Part shown: positions 15,621 to 24,581 of the stretch, piece after piece | Position numbering within the stretch: position 1 is the stretch's first letter | How the letters are laid out: each line of letters opens with the position of its first letter | Source of the DNA: Candidatus Endomicrobiellum cubanum | GTDB taxonomy: Bacteria; Elusimicrobiota; Endomicrobiia; Endomicrobiales; Endomicrobiaceae | Direction of reading: 5' to 3' | Length of the DNA stretch: 64,000 bases | Assembly: GCA_031269735.1 (NCBI GenBank) | Contig: JAISYS010000042.1 | Location: 91,791 to 155,790 of the forward strand | The notes under the pieces: model-generated | What the model was told of the DNA's origin: nothing | Seen by the model: the letters and a program-made list of their open reading frames with translations, nothing else | The model's database searches: none | Program-made: the position numbers and the translations under genes

Positions 15621-18600
15621 AAAACAATCTCTCTCCCTTCTAATGTTCTTGTAAATTCATGCTGATATATTTTGAATTTATATTGAGTAGACCCATATGC
15701 ATAAATAGCAAAACCTAAACTTTCTGGTAATTTAGACGCTCTAGCATTATCCAAAAATTTATATGATGTCTGTTCATCACACTTTGCTGCTATTTTATGG
15801 TTACATAAACTGTGTAAACTACTCGGTATTTCTTTTGCTATTCTACATGCGAATATGAAATGAATATCAACAAGAGAACAAGCTTGTAACACACGCTTAA
15901 ACCTATCAGTTAGTTTATAAACTTCTTCACGCCCAAAACCTTTATATTTTTCCCATTGTATGGCAATAAAATAAATAGGGACTAGTTCTTTACTGTTTCT
16001 TTCTTTTCTGGCATCCACCATACCTTCTAACGCCTCAATCCAAGACTCAAACTCAAATGAAGGTAAAGACATAGTAACTAAAGACTCCTCTACTAAATCC
16101 TCCACTCCTAATAGAATATGTGTGTCTTTATCAGCAGAATGTATAATCATCTTTACATTATCACGCATATTTATATTATCAACAAAAGTCATAACAAGAT
16201 TCATCAAATCAACTCTCTCAAATGCATACAGTAATATATGTTCACCATCTTCTATTGTCATATTAAAATTATGAGGCGCTTTATTTAATGAAAAACCAGT
16301 TCTCTCTCCTAATATAAATAATCTAGGTTTAGATACCAACCCATCATTATCTGCATAAAAAGAAAATAAGTCACTTGCGTAGTGTAAATTCTTCTCGTTA
16401 TAGAATACAGCTGGTTGATTAGTGTAACCATATTTTATATTTAAGTCGTTTAATATAACTAAAGTATCTTCTAACACTTTATTTGATGCAAATGGAACTC
16501 TCCAAAGAGTAGTAGACGATTGCTCCTCACCACCACTCGTATTAGTATACAAATATCCAAACTTAGTTTTTATAGTACCAGCTTGTGGACTTCCTATTAT
16601 ACTAGTAGAAATGTCTTTTGAGCATCTCAAAGCTACCCGTAACGAGAACTGGTCTAGTATATCCTTAGACAAAGTACCTTTCATTGACTGAGAAGTAAAC
16701 CACATATGGCATCCACAAAATCTGGCTAACTTTGATAAAGAAGTTATGGCTGTTGAAATTTTATCGACACTTTTTGGGTCAACTTCTGTGAACATAACTT
16801 GAAACTCGTCTATCAACACCAATATTCTTGGAATACACAAGTGCTCAGTATTAGAATTTATCATCTTATTGTTGTACTCTTCTAACTTCTTAACACCAGT
16901 TTTAGCGAATATCTCAGTACGTCTATTCATCTCACTCAATAAATAATCAAATACAGATATTGCGTATTCGCCATCTTTCGTACCTGCAATTATTTTAGTA
17001 TGAGGTAATCTGGATAACCCAGTTTCTATATCCACATACATAGCAAACTCAACATTCTTAAAATCAACCATAACTAACTCGAGTTGTCTTGGAGAATATT
17101 TACGTAATAAGGAAGCTAGCATTTGATTTATAGCTGCTGATTTACCCGCTCCAGTTGTGCCAACCATAAGTGCATGAACATTCCCATCTCCTAGAACTAT
17201 CTCATAACCTTTAGTTGGGTCACCATTTTCTAACCCGAAATTTAACCCTATACCTTTATTAGTTGAATATGTCCAATATTTTTGTTCTGGTATAAATATA
17301 TCAGAAAATCCAGTTACATAATCTATAGAATCTACTTTGCTATTTTCTACAGCATCGATAAAAGTAGATACACAAGAATGTAATAATTCTAAAGTAACAG
17401 GTAAGGGATTATCAATACCTTGAAATGGTTTATCGTAATAAATAGTATTACTCAAACCAAAATCATGTATAATCCATACGAATACTCCATATCTAGCGGA
17501 GTATTCCATAAATTTTAAGATGCTTTTTGACTCTAACACCTTTTTTATATCTGAGCATAATATTAAAAGTTTATAATCACGTGTTACTTTTCCTACAGCG
17601 TAGGCTTGCTCATTATACTCATTTATATTCTGTTTTCCAATAATCTTTACATTCTCTTGTGCATAAGTTCTTAACTCATCTATTATTGTTTCTATACCTT
17701 TTGTTTTTACTTCGATGTAATCCGAAATTTTATTATTAAAAAACTCAGAGAAATCAGCACCTAATCTATCTGGGTCATAAATAGTTACTTGTAAACATTT
17801 CTCTTTCACAGCTAATATTGCATTACATAACATTAACTTAACAAAATCTAGCATGCCCTCAGCTTTAACGTTAAATACTATGTTCGCTAGCTGCATAGTA
17901 ACTTTCAACTCTATGGCATCTTTATATTTTCCTAATACGAAATCTAAATTAAATATTGGCTTATCATTTATAAAAGTACCAAATGCCTTATTAGCATTTA
18001 TAATTGAGTTGATAGTCTCTTCTATATTATTATATCCTTCCGTTATAACATCTAATATAGAAGTGTATAACCTATTAACTATCTCATTAGCTTTATTTAT
18101 ATCCGAGTCTATACTTTCAATATTACTGGCTATATATCTCTTTTCTTCTTGAATCGCCAAATCTGGATTTTTCTTTTCTAACTCTACTAAAGTCTCTTTA
18201 TAACTTTGCTCAATGTCACTCACATCTAACTCAATAACATCAGGAGTAACAACATATTTATCAAAATTTATATTAAACATAACAGATTGAGCTATACGCA
18301 AAGAATCTAAAGCTTTATTCAATCCCCAGGCAGACTTATACATCCTATAAAACAAATATACCAAAACAAAAGGAGAAAAGATGAATACGCTACAAATAAC
18401 ACCAAACATAAACATAAATTTATCTTTATTTCCTGTATCATCTATAAAATCCTCCAAAATAGTCATAAATTTAGTATTTTGTCTCTTTTCTAAACTTTTA
18501 CATCCTTTTAACCCAGTATCAATTAATACCTCTAACTCTTGTTTTGAAACATCTTCCGTTATCTTTAAGTCTGATGGGGATACATCGTAAACATCAATCA

Positions 18601-19006
18601 CTTTATCCAATTTATCTTTATACATTAACAATTCTTCATGCTTCTTCACTAAACCTAACACTTCATTATTAGCTTCACGGTTAAGTCGTTCTAATTCTTT
18701 GTCATATTCTAAACGTCTACTATCCATTTTGGTACTAGCATCACATTTAAGTTGTTCTAATGAATTTTCATAATCTATTTTTTCTTTATTAAAATACTCT
18801 ACTAAAATATCATTCAAATTTATAACAAGCGGTGCAGGTTTATTGATTTGCAAGGATTGAAGCATACTTCTTAGTCTGTCTCTTTCTTCAACTAACTGAA
18901 TTAAATCGTAATGTTCGAAATTCTGTAAATAGTATTTTTCATACTTCGTTTTGTTAGATTCTAAATAATTAGATATATGTGTCTGTAATAACTCTTTATA
19001 AATCAT
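15617..19006 (-). CDS. FtsK/SpoIIIE-family ATPase, EssC-like
   Basis: 1129 residues. A coiled-coil N-terminus (to ~170) leads to a membrane segment around 200-224 (MFGVICSVFIFSPFVLVYLF). A helical middle follows, then an FtsK/SpoIIIE ATPase domain with Walker A GTTGAGKS (~614) and Walker B LVLIDEF (~729). A second C-terminal RecA-like domain (from ~915) has lost its Walker A: the P-loop position reads GEHILLYAFERVD. Tandem FtsK domains with a defective distal one are typical of EssC/EccC motors of type VII secretion, although the FHA domains of EssC are absent. A conjugative or chromosome-type DNA translocase is the alternative. The module includes protease-like, LytM-like, small membrane and Esx-sized genes, favouring secretion. 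Confidence 0.8.
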   Translation of the reverse strand: MIYKELLQTHISNYLESNKTKYEKYYLQNFEHYDLIQLVEERDRLRSMLQSLQINKPAPLVINLNDILVEYFNKEKIDYENSLEQLKCDASTKMDSRRLEYDKELERLNREANNEVLGLVKKHEELLMYKDKLDKVIDVYDVSPSDLKITEDVSKQELEVLIDTGLKGCKSLEKRQNTKFMTILEDFIDDTGNKDKFMFMFGVICSVFIFSPFVLVYLFYRMYKSAWGLNKALDSLRIAQSVMFNINFDKYVVTPDVIELDVSDIEQSYKETLVELEKKNPDLAIQEEKRYIASNIESIDSDINKANEIVNRLYTSILDVITEGYNNIEETINSIINANKAFGTFINDKPIFNLDFVLGKYKDAIELKVTMQLANIVFNVKAEGMLDFVKLMLCNAILAVKEKCLQVTIYDPDRLGADFSEFFNNKISDYIEVKTKGIETIIDELRTYAQENVKIIGKQNINEYNEQAYAVGKVTRDYKLLILCSDIKKVLESKSILKFMEYSARYGVFVWIIHDFGLSNTIYYDKPFQGIDNPLPVTLELLHSCVSTFIDAVENSKVDSIDYVTGFSDIFIPEQKYWTYSTNKGIGLNFGLENGDPTKGYEIVLGDGNVHALMVGTTGAGKSAAINQMLASLLRKYSPRQLELVMVDFKNVEFAMYVDIETGLSRLPHTKIIAGTKDGEYAISVFDYLLSEMNRRTEIFAKTGVKKLEEYNNKMINSNTEHLCIPRILVLIDEFQVMFTEVDPKSVDKISTAITSLSKLARFCGCHMWFTSQSMKGTLSKDILDQFSLRVALRCSKDISTSIIGSPQAGTIKTKFGYLYTNTSGGEEQSSTTLWRVPFASNKVLEDTLVILNDLNIKYGYTNQPAVFYNEKNLHYASDLFSFYADNDGLVSKPRLFILGERTGFSLNKAPHNFNMTIEDGEHILLYAFERVDLMNLVMTFVDNINMRDNVKMIIHSADKDTHILLGVEDLVEESLVTMSLPSFEFESWIEALEGMVDARKERNSKELVPIYFIAIQWEKYKGFGREEVYKLTDRFKRVLQACSLVDIHFIFACRIAKEIPSSLHSLCNHKIAAKCDEQTSYKFLDNARASKLPESLGFAIYAYGSTQYKFKIYQHEFTRTLEGREIVL

Positions 19007-19009
19007 AAA

Positions 19010-19708
19010 TCATACCAATCTTCTTAAATCATACGTAGAATTGCACACTCCTATATAACCCTCCATAAATTTCAAATAGATATTACGAAGCTTTAATCCT
19101 TGCTCATCAACATCCAAATCCATAACATTATGATAATTTAATCTTTTACTTATTTTTGTAGGAATACAAGCTATCATGTCAGTTTTCCACACATATACTT
19201 CACTGTATTCTTCATACTTATTAATTAAATTTGATTTCGACACTGGCTCGTAATTTTCATCACAAAATGTTCTAATAACATCAATTAAATAAAAATTATT
19301 AACGAAGTATCCTTTACAAAACATAGGTAACAAAACATCTTCTGGAATCAACTTCACAATTAAATTACAAATTCTATACAAATCGTATGCCTTTTTAACA
19401 TAAAAAATGCACTTTGCTGGAACATACGGAGAATAAAACCCATTTTTGAGAGAATAAAACATCTCTTCTCTTTCATTTCTAGGTATCAAGCCTTTAAAAT
19501 CTATATTAAAATCAAAAAACTGTTTAGAAACTTCTGTTCTATACAAGATAGCTTTAGCCACTTCGTCACAATTTATCATATCTACCCATTTATTAAAATC
19601 TTCTTGTGTAGCTCTAAATGGATGATTTTCTTCCTGAATAAACTTACCTCCTATAACGTATATAGCATAATCTACAATCCTAGATGCTCTTATACTTAAT
19701 TTATGCAT
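19010..19708 (-). CDS. Hypothetical protein upstream of the EssC-like ATPase
   Basis: 232 residues, soluble, rich in Tyr and Phe, with several Cys (NCDEV, AKCIFYV, MFCKGYF, TFCDENY, GVCNSTY). No family recognised. It ends three bases before the start of the EssC-like gene, so it is part of the same transcript and perhaps of the same machine. Confidence 0.55.
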   Translation of the reverse strand: MHKLSIRASRIVDYAIYVIGGKFIQEENHPFRATQEDFNKWVDMINCDEVAKAILYRTEVSKQFFDFNIDFKGLIPRNEREEMFYSLKNGFYSPYVPAKCIFYVKKAYDLYRICNLIVKLIPEDVLLPMFCKGYFVNNFYLIDVIRTFCDENYEPVSKSNLINKYEEYSEVYVWKTDMIACIPTKISKRLNYHNVMDLDVDEQGLKLRNIYLKFMEGYIGVCNSTYDLRRLV

Positions 19709-19720
19709 ATATCTCTACCT

Positions 19721-20164
19721 TTACTTAAATTTCATATTAAACAATTTTTCCAAGACATGCTTTACTCTAACTTCATGTATAGCTTTATTCGTATATTTAG
19801 CCGCATCATATTTGGCTATCCAAGTATCTGGCGTATCCCCTGTATATTCCCGACGGTTAAAAGAGATAGGGGGCCTATTGTACTTTTCAAGCGGTAGATT
19901 ATCTAAAATATATTGATTCCAAGTTATATTTGAATGATAAAAGAAACTAGGTAATATTAAGACAGGTAAAAACCCTATATCTAAATAACCATTTTTTTCT
20001 TTCACATTAACAAAGGTTGTAATCACACTTAAATAATTTACATATTGCTGTAAGGAATAATCATTATTACATGAATAGATGTGATGTCGTTCATCATATT
20101 CATATTCAACTTCCTTTTTATCTTTCAGTAAAACTCTAAAATTATCATAATAAAATGTTTTCAT
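19721..20164 (-). CDS. Hypothetical protein
   Basis: 147 residues from the ATG at 20164, which has GGTGG upstream; the frame is open to 20206 but those extra codons overlap the gene above. Aromatic-rich beta-type sequence (FYYDNFRVLLKD, LPVLILPSFFYHSN). No motif or membrane segment. Unknown function; it lies between two other unknowns in the same operon. Confidence 0.5.
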   Translation of the reverse strand: MKTFYYDNFRVLLKDKKEVEYEYDERHHIYSCNNDYSLQQYVNYLSVITTFVNVKEKNGYLDIGFLPVLILPSFFYHSNITWNQYILDNLPLEKYNRPPISFNRREYTGDTPDTWIAKYDAAKYTNKAIHEVRVKHVLEKLFNMKFK

Positions 20165-20786
20165 TTTCGTTTTCCACCTTCCATGTATGCAAAGGCCTAT
20201 TTGCATAAACTAAATCTAATAAGTCTATTATATCGGTGCTATAGCCATTTATATATCCGTTTATAATAAAATTACCGTTATGAACATGTAATATTATCTT
20301 ATCGTCTCCTTCTTTTGGCTCAACACTATACGCAGCATTATTTGGTGTAAATATGTTTATTACAAACTTAAATTTCTCTATTATTTTCTTAGTAACAAAA
20401 TGCTCTCTTTGTAATACAACATCAAATCGTTGCTCTCTATTTAATTTTTCCTCAACAGGAAACTTTTTTCTAGCTAATGTGTATAAATCATTATAGCTTA
20501 TTAAATTTGGATATTCTTTACCCATATTATCACAATTTGTTCGGATAAAAAAGTAATCTTCCTTTGGTACAGTCAAAATCCACTCTACACCTTTTGGGTT
20601 TAGCAAAACTGCAACTTCATCCGTAACAAAGCACTTAAGCTGTATTTTTCTTATTTCACAAAATGAAAGTAAGTTATTAACCGCTTTTCTTAAATCTAAA
20701 TGGTATGTCTCACTTCTATGCTCATAAGACTCCACCTTTGGCAATAGAAGTAAGCCATCGTCTGCATATCCATACATGATTTTCAC
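20145..20786 (-). CDS. Hypothetical protein
   Basis: 213 residues, alpha/beta, soluble. Segments such as LDLRKAVNNLLSFCEIRK, ILTVPKEDYFFIRT and IILHVHNGNFIINGYING give no recognisable family. It overlaps the deformylase-like start by four bases and the next gene by about 20. Confidence 0.5.
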   Translation of the reverse strand: MKIMYGYADDGLLLLPKVESYEHRSETYHLDLRKAVNNLLSFCEIRKIQLKCFVTDEVAVLLNPKGVEWILTVPKEDYFFIRTNCDNMGKEYPNLISYNDLYTLARKKFPVEEKLNREQRFDVVLQREHFVTKKIIEKFKFVINIFTPNNAAYSVEPKEGDDKIILHVHNGNFIINGYINGYSTDIIDLLDLVYANRPLHTWKVENENENILL

Positions 20787-21184
20787 TCCATTCCTAAATA
20801 AATGCCATTCAAATGGTCTAATTCATGAGATATAATTCTTGCTATAATATACTCTGCAATAAAATAAAATAACTCTCCTTTCTCGTTAAAAGCTTTAACT
20901 ACAAGAGAAGTAGGTCTAACTTTGTAAACTCTAATACCAGGTCTAGAAATACAAGATTCTTTACATAAACAAAACCTACTTTCTTTTAATAACATTGGAT
21001 TTATAAATATCAAGTCAGGATTACGCAATCTAAATATACGCAAAGGCACACCTAGCTGTATAGCTGATAAACCAATTCCTTTGTTAAATTTTTTCATTTG
21101 TATAATTAAATCTTTTGGTATGTTTTCTAACTGAACTTCTTTACTTATCAAAGATAAAATAGTTGTATCGGTTATTATACTCAA
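20783..21184 (-). CDS. def: Peptide deformylase, minimal form
   Basis: 133 residues carrying the three metal-site motifs of peptide deformylase, which removes formyl groups from new proteins: GIGLSAIQLG (36-45; consensus GxGLAAxQ), KESCISRPG (75-83; consensus EGCLS, with the metal-ligand Cys78) and HELDHLNG (120-127; HExDH). Bacterial enzymes are usually 150-190 residues; this one ends three residues after the last motif's strand and has a shortened N-terminus, like phage-encoded deformylases. Ser replaces Gly in EGCLS. It overlaps the gene below by four bases. A mobile element carrying its own deformylase suggests strong demand for protein maturation. Confidence 0.85.
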   Translation of the reverse strand: MSIITDTTILSLISKEVQLENIPKDLIIQMKKFNKGIGLSAIQLGVPLRIFRLRNPDLIFINPMLLKESRFCLCKESCISRPGIRVYKVRPTSLVVKAFNEKGELFYFIAEYIIARIISHELDHLNGIYLGME

Positions 21185-21185
21185 T

Positions 21186-21659
21186 TTATAAAATAAGCCT
21201 CACTAATCCATAAACCACAACACAACTGAATACTATTAAGGCAATACTGTGAAACCTTTTAGTATACCAATTATTAATCATATCCTCATTCAAACAAACT
21301 AAATGCGTAACATTTGTGATAGCCACCCTGTTTTGATGATGACCTAATTTACCATACAAAACTACCCTGTCGCCAAAAGATATATTACCATTCGGATTAA
21401 ATATAGTGTTAAACATCTTAGGCTTTAAATGAACATCAATTGCATTATCTAACTTCCACACATCTTTAACTTCAGGATATATCCCTATAAAATTACCTGT
21501 AACCTTCATTTTTCGTCTTTTAGTAGTATTTATCATATCTACTAATGTGAAACTTCGTTTCTTCAAAAATATACGCATACTTAAAGTCAAAATATAAAAT
21601 ATTATTAAAGATATTAAAGACCCCGCTACATATAAATGCACAATTTCTATAAAAATCAT
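21186..21659 (-). CDS. Membrane protein with small beta-domain between two helices
   Basis: 157 residues with an N-terminal membrane segment (VAGSLISLIIFYILTLSM) and a C-terminal one (SIALIVFSCVVVYGLVRLIL). The ~100 residues between them contain ISFGDRVVLYGKL and NRVAITNVTHLV, which look like strands of an OB-type barrel. No catalytic residues evident. Overlaps the upstream gene by four bases. Confidence 0.5.
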   Translation of the reverse strand: MIFIEIVHLYVAGSLISLIIFYILTLSMRIFLKKRSFTLVDMINTTKRRKMKVTGNFIGIYPEVKDVWKLDNAIDVHLKPKMFNTIFNPNGNISFGDRVVLYGKLGHHQNRVAITNVTHLVCLNEDMINNWYTKRFHSIALIVFSCVVVYGLVRLIL

Positions 21660-22648
21660 AGCAAACCACCCTTTTTTACTTTCAGGATAGTATTTGCGAG
21701 CCTTTTAATATCCTCGAAAACAAGCCTCTCGCTACTAACAGTTGTATTTAACGAATCAAGCACTAAAGAAGTTTCTTTTCGTTTATCTATATCGTATTTT
21801 GACAAAAGTACAATATTTGTTACATCACGCGAATACACCGATTCAGTATTCAATACAAAAATCTTATCCATTAGTATAGCTTGTTTTATCACAGCTATAT
21901 CAACATCTTCAAAAATATTTACTAATTCTCCAGCTATAGCTAATTCTATAGCTGTTCTAACTGTAAGGTAACCAGGCTCATAATCAACATACTCTTCCAT
22001 TTTTACAAACAGTTTTGACTTATATATAAAATCTAGCACTTTCTCGTTATTCGCAAAAACATCCGTAATATACCTCTGTGCTATATTCACTTCCGGATTT
22101 ATTGCAAACTTGTCACGCATAGGAGAGATAACTTGTGTAGAAAATCCATATTGCGAACGCCTGATATCACATTGCACATAATTTCCCTTAAATTTTGGTT
22201 CTCTGGTGTCTGGGTCAAATAATCTTATATGTGCAACCCTTCTCATCTTATCTACACAAGTTAAATCTGCCCATTGCGCTTTTTGAGAGGATTGGAAGCT
22301 AACATCGGAACAAAAAACTACTGCGTTTAATACTACATCTCCTTCTGCTATATCCTTAAAACAAATAGTACAATTATTATCCACATCTTTCGAAAATAAC
22401 TTTATACTCGAAGTTTTAGAAAGCACATTTATTTTGGATAACTCAGTAAAAGTATTTATAAAAGTAACAAGGCTTCCTTCTAATAAATCTTGTCTATAAG
22501 TAACAACAACTTCTTTATCTACAAACTTCAAAGCTTCTCCATATGAATTTACCATATAAGCTTCGATGGTGTCGTCTATTCCAACTTTCATTAAGTCAAC
22601 ATTTTCATCTAAAGCTTTGATGTATTCAATTTTCGTACAAATTGACAT
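21656..22648 (-). CDS. Possible OB-fold plus degenerate HD-domain protein (YhaM-like)
   Basis: 330 residues. The stretch AQWADLTCVDKMRRVAHIRL (about 146-165) resembles the OB-fold strand pattern of YhaM-type 3'-5' exoribonucleases. A later helical part (TVRTAIELAIAGELVNIFED, then AVIKQAILMDKIFVL) has the spacing of their HD phosphohydrolase domain, but the first His is Arg and the His-Asp pair reads Met-Asp. I therefore suggest a catalytically dead relative. The match is weak and a plain unknown is possible. A CxxC-like pair (NNCTICFKD) may bind metal. Confidence 0.35.
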   Translation of the reverse strand: MSICTKIEYIKALDENVDLMKVGIDDTIEAYMVNSYGEALKFVDKEVVVTYRQDLLEGSLVTFINTFTELSKINVLSKTSSIKLFSKDVDNNCTICFKDIAEGDVVLNAVVFCSDVSFQSSQKAQWADLTCVDKMRRVAHIRLFDPDTREPKFKGNYVQCDIRRSQYGFSTQVISPMRDKFAINPEVNIAQRYITDVFANNEKVLDFIYKSKLFVKMEEYVDYEPGYLTVRTAIELAIAGELVNIFEDVDIAVIKQAILMDKIFVLNTESVYSRDVTNIVLLSKYDIDKRKETSLVLDSLNTTVSSERLVFEDIKRLANTILKVKKGGLL

Positions 22649-22653
22649 TGTAA

Positions 22654-22977
22654 TTACTCCTCTTTGTAATCCTCAGTGACATACACATAAAATTTTTGGT
22701 CTATTATATATATTACGCTACAAACTAAACTAAACCCCATACAGGCTAACAAAAATGTTAATTTTTGTAAACTGGCCGCCATTACCATTATTATTAAAAT
22801 ACACGCCAAACTTGCTATCTCAAACCCTATTAAAACCTTAATATCTATACTTTTGCCAACAACACGTAACATAAATAAAATTCGTGCAATTAAAGCAATA
22901 AATATACTAAAACCGAAACCCAATAAAACTATCTGAATTATTGTAATTAACGGAAACCACCTAAACACCCAATTCAT
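22654..22977 (-). CDS. Small membrane protein, three helices
   Basis: 107 residues, with hydrophobic segments LITIIQIVLLGFGFSIFIAL, IGFEIASLACILIIMVMAAS and TFLLACMGFSLVCSVIYII, then a short charged tail (TEDYKEE). One of a run of small membrane proteins between 21 and 24 kb. The stop of the 58-residue ORF above overlaps its start by 17 bases. Confidence 0.6.
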   Translation of the reverse strand: MNWVFRWFPLITIIQIVLLGFGFSIFIALIARILFMLRVVGKSIDIKVLIGFEIASLACILIIMVMAASLQKLTFLLACMGFSLVCSVIYIIDQKFYVYVTEDYKEE

Positions 22978-23137
22978 TTACTAACTTCATAAATGCTTGC
23001 TCATTTTCTATAAATTCGGGGTTTAATTTCATTTCTAAATCCATAACCAAATCTCTAGTCTCTAATAATTCATTTTCATCTGGTTTATTTATTAGCATGA
23101 AAACTAAAGCCGTTATCAAAATAAGAACAGCATCCAT
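22961..23137 (-). CDS. Small single-pass membrane protein
   Basis: 58 residues from the ATG at 23137, directly after the preceding stop codon and with GGGGG as ribosome site. One N-terminal membrane segment (AVLILITALVFMLI) is followed by an acidic helical tail (DENELLETRDLVMDLEMK). Its 3' end overlaps the start of the next gene, the same junction style as elsewhere in this operon, which argues that it is real. Function unknown. Confidence 0.6.
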   Translation of the reverse strand: MDAVLILITALVFMLINKPDENELLETRDLVMDLEMKLNPEFIENEQAFMKLVNELGV

Positions 23138-23140
23138 GAA

Positions 23141-23455
23141 TTACACCCCCTTTACCCAAAATCTATCAACATCTAACAACTCCTCTACGCTTTTCACCGT
23201 AACTACTTCATCCTTGCTAAATAAAATGTCTATATTGTATAACTTTAATAACTTTTGAAGGGTTAAAGGTGATTTATCAATAGTTTTATCTAGCTGTACA
23301 ACCTTATCGTTCATCTCTATCAAAACTCGTAAAGTTCCAGGTTCCAATATTGACATAATTATAGGGAATTCATCACCTGGACTTCGTATCCTAATACACG
23401 GATACTGTGCTTTTACTTTTTCATGTTGAAAATCTTCACCCAGCGAAAGTCTCAT
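23141..23455 (-). CDS. Hypothetical protein
   Basis: 104 residues, soluble beta-rich protein (YPCIRIRSPGDEFPIIMSIL; TLRVLIEMNDKVVQL) with a C-terminal helix. Not recognised. It overlaps the four-helix membrane protein gene above by 20 bases. Confidence 0.5.
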   Translation of the reverse strand: MRLSLGEDFQHEKVKAQYPCIRIRSPGDEFPIIMSILEPGTLRVLIEMNDKVVQLDKTIDKSPLTLQKLLKLYNIDILFSKDEVVTVKSVEELLDVDRFWVKGV

Positions 23456-23939
23456 TTATCTCGTCCTTTACGCTCTTATAATAAGGAACTATACGCAATC
23501 CTAAATAATACAAGGCTATTGGCGGACACACAAAACACAAAGTAAATTGTAAAAATCCACAAGACAGCATCAAAGAAATATCAAAAGCGTTAATCATGTA
23601 ACAAATATAAAATACAACAATCGCTACAAACATTCCCACAGCACTTAATATAACTAAGTCAGGAAGTATTGCAAACGATAATAAAATAAGAGATACAACT
23701 CTAAATAAAGCAAGCACTAAAAAGGCTATAATACTTATCGTAAATACAGGAGACCTCTGATACAACATTTTTCTCAAATATAATATATTGTAAAAAGGCA
23801 ATAATACTTTAAGCATAGTTATAGTGGAAGTATTTACTGCAAGCACCTTCTGTACCCTGAGTATCAGAAAGATTAAGGGGCCAAAAAGTACCCCATACAC
23901 AACTAAGGAAAGTATAATAACACTTATGACATCAGACAT
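23436..23939 (-). CDS. Polytopic membrane protein
   Basis: 167 residues with about four membrane segments: IILSLVVYGVLFGPLIFLIL, ISIIAFLVLALFRVVSLILL, VGMFVAIVVFYICYMI and FLQFTLCFVCPPIALYYLGL. The loop LLPFYNILYLRK resembles the amphipathic 'PFYN' turn of small Firmicutes membrane proteins of unknown role. Part of the membrane-protein run upstream of the EssC-like module, so it could be a membrane component of that machine. Confidence 0.6.
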   Translation of the reverse strand: MSDVISVIILSLVVYGVLFGPLIFLILRVQKVLAVNTSTITMLKVLLPFYNILYLRKMLYQRSPVFTISIIAFLVLALFRVVSLILLSFAILPDLVILSAVGMFVAIVVFYICYMINAFDISLMLSCGFLQFTLCFVCPPIALYYLGLRIVPYYKSVKDEINETFAG

Positions 23940-23942
23940 ACT

Positions 23943-24581
23943 TTACCACCCTTTCAAGACATCTAATCCAGAAGTCTTAACTTCTACTTCTTCTACTTCT
24001 ACTTCTACCTTCTCTTCTACTGGGTTCAAAATGTCACTAAAATCGATGTCATCATTCCACTTTTCCCATAACTCTTCAGATACAGGTTCATTGGTTTCTT
24101 GTATCATTTCTTTACTCTCCTTAAATAATTTATCATACTCAAATGACTCTGTAAAAAACTTATGCCACGATAGACTGTATTCATTCAATATTGACATACT
24201 AAACCTTACTGAAAGTCTAATTTGCATATCTACTTTCAACAACTTCCTAAAATCAAGTGTTGTTGATATTACATGTATAATACCTGATAAAACTTCCAAA
24301 TCTTCTTCTAATTCTTCCATAGAATCCAATAAATCTAAAAATAATCCAAGTATATTTATTGGAACTGGAGCATTCTCATAAAAATACAATGCCGCTTTCT
24401 TCTTAAATGTACCAGCAATCATATTTCTGAGCATACCTATGTCTTTATTATATAAATCATATAAAACTACAGCTTGGTCATATAAAGACCTGTGTATATA
24501 AAAATATTTATTAAACTTATCCTCTAAAACCATAGTATTCGTATATGTTGGAACATACCTAGTATCACTATAAACTAACAT
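23943..24581 (-). CDS. Hypothetical protein with acidic repeat tail
   Basis: 212 residues from the ATG at 24581, which has GAGGA ten bases upstream; the frame also allows 24611. Mostly helical (LIQETNEP-type charged segments, LFLDLLDSMEELEEDLEVL). Near the C-terminus lies a Glu-Val repeat (EEKVEVEVEEVEVK) encoded by a run of near-identical six-base units at about 23976-24014. Unknown function; perhaps a clamp-loader partner given its neighbour, but nothing shows this. Confidence 0.5.
   Translation of the reverse strand: MLVYSDTRYVPTYTNTMVLEDKFNKYFYIHRSLYDQAVVLYDLYNKDIGMLRNMIAGTFKKKAALYFYENAPVPINILGLFLDLLDSMEELEEDLEVLSGIIHVISTTLDFRKLLKVDMQIRLSVRFSMSILNEYSLSWHKFFTESFEYDKLFKESKEMIQETNEPVSEELWEKWNDDIDFSDILNPVEEKVEVEVEEVEVKTSGLDVLKGW
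23976..24014. repeat. Short tandem repeat inside a coding region
   Basis: Plus-strand CTTCTA/CTTCTAC-type units repeat about six times and encode alternating Glu-Val. Such tracts can change length by slippage while keeping the frame open. It affects only the acidic tail of the 23943-24581 protein. Confidence 0.6.
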
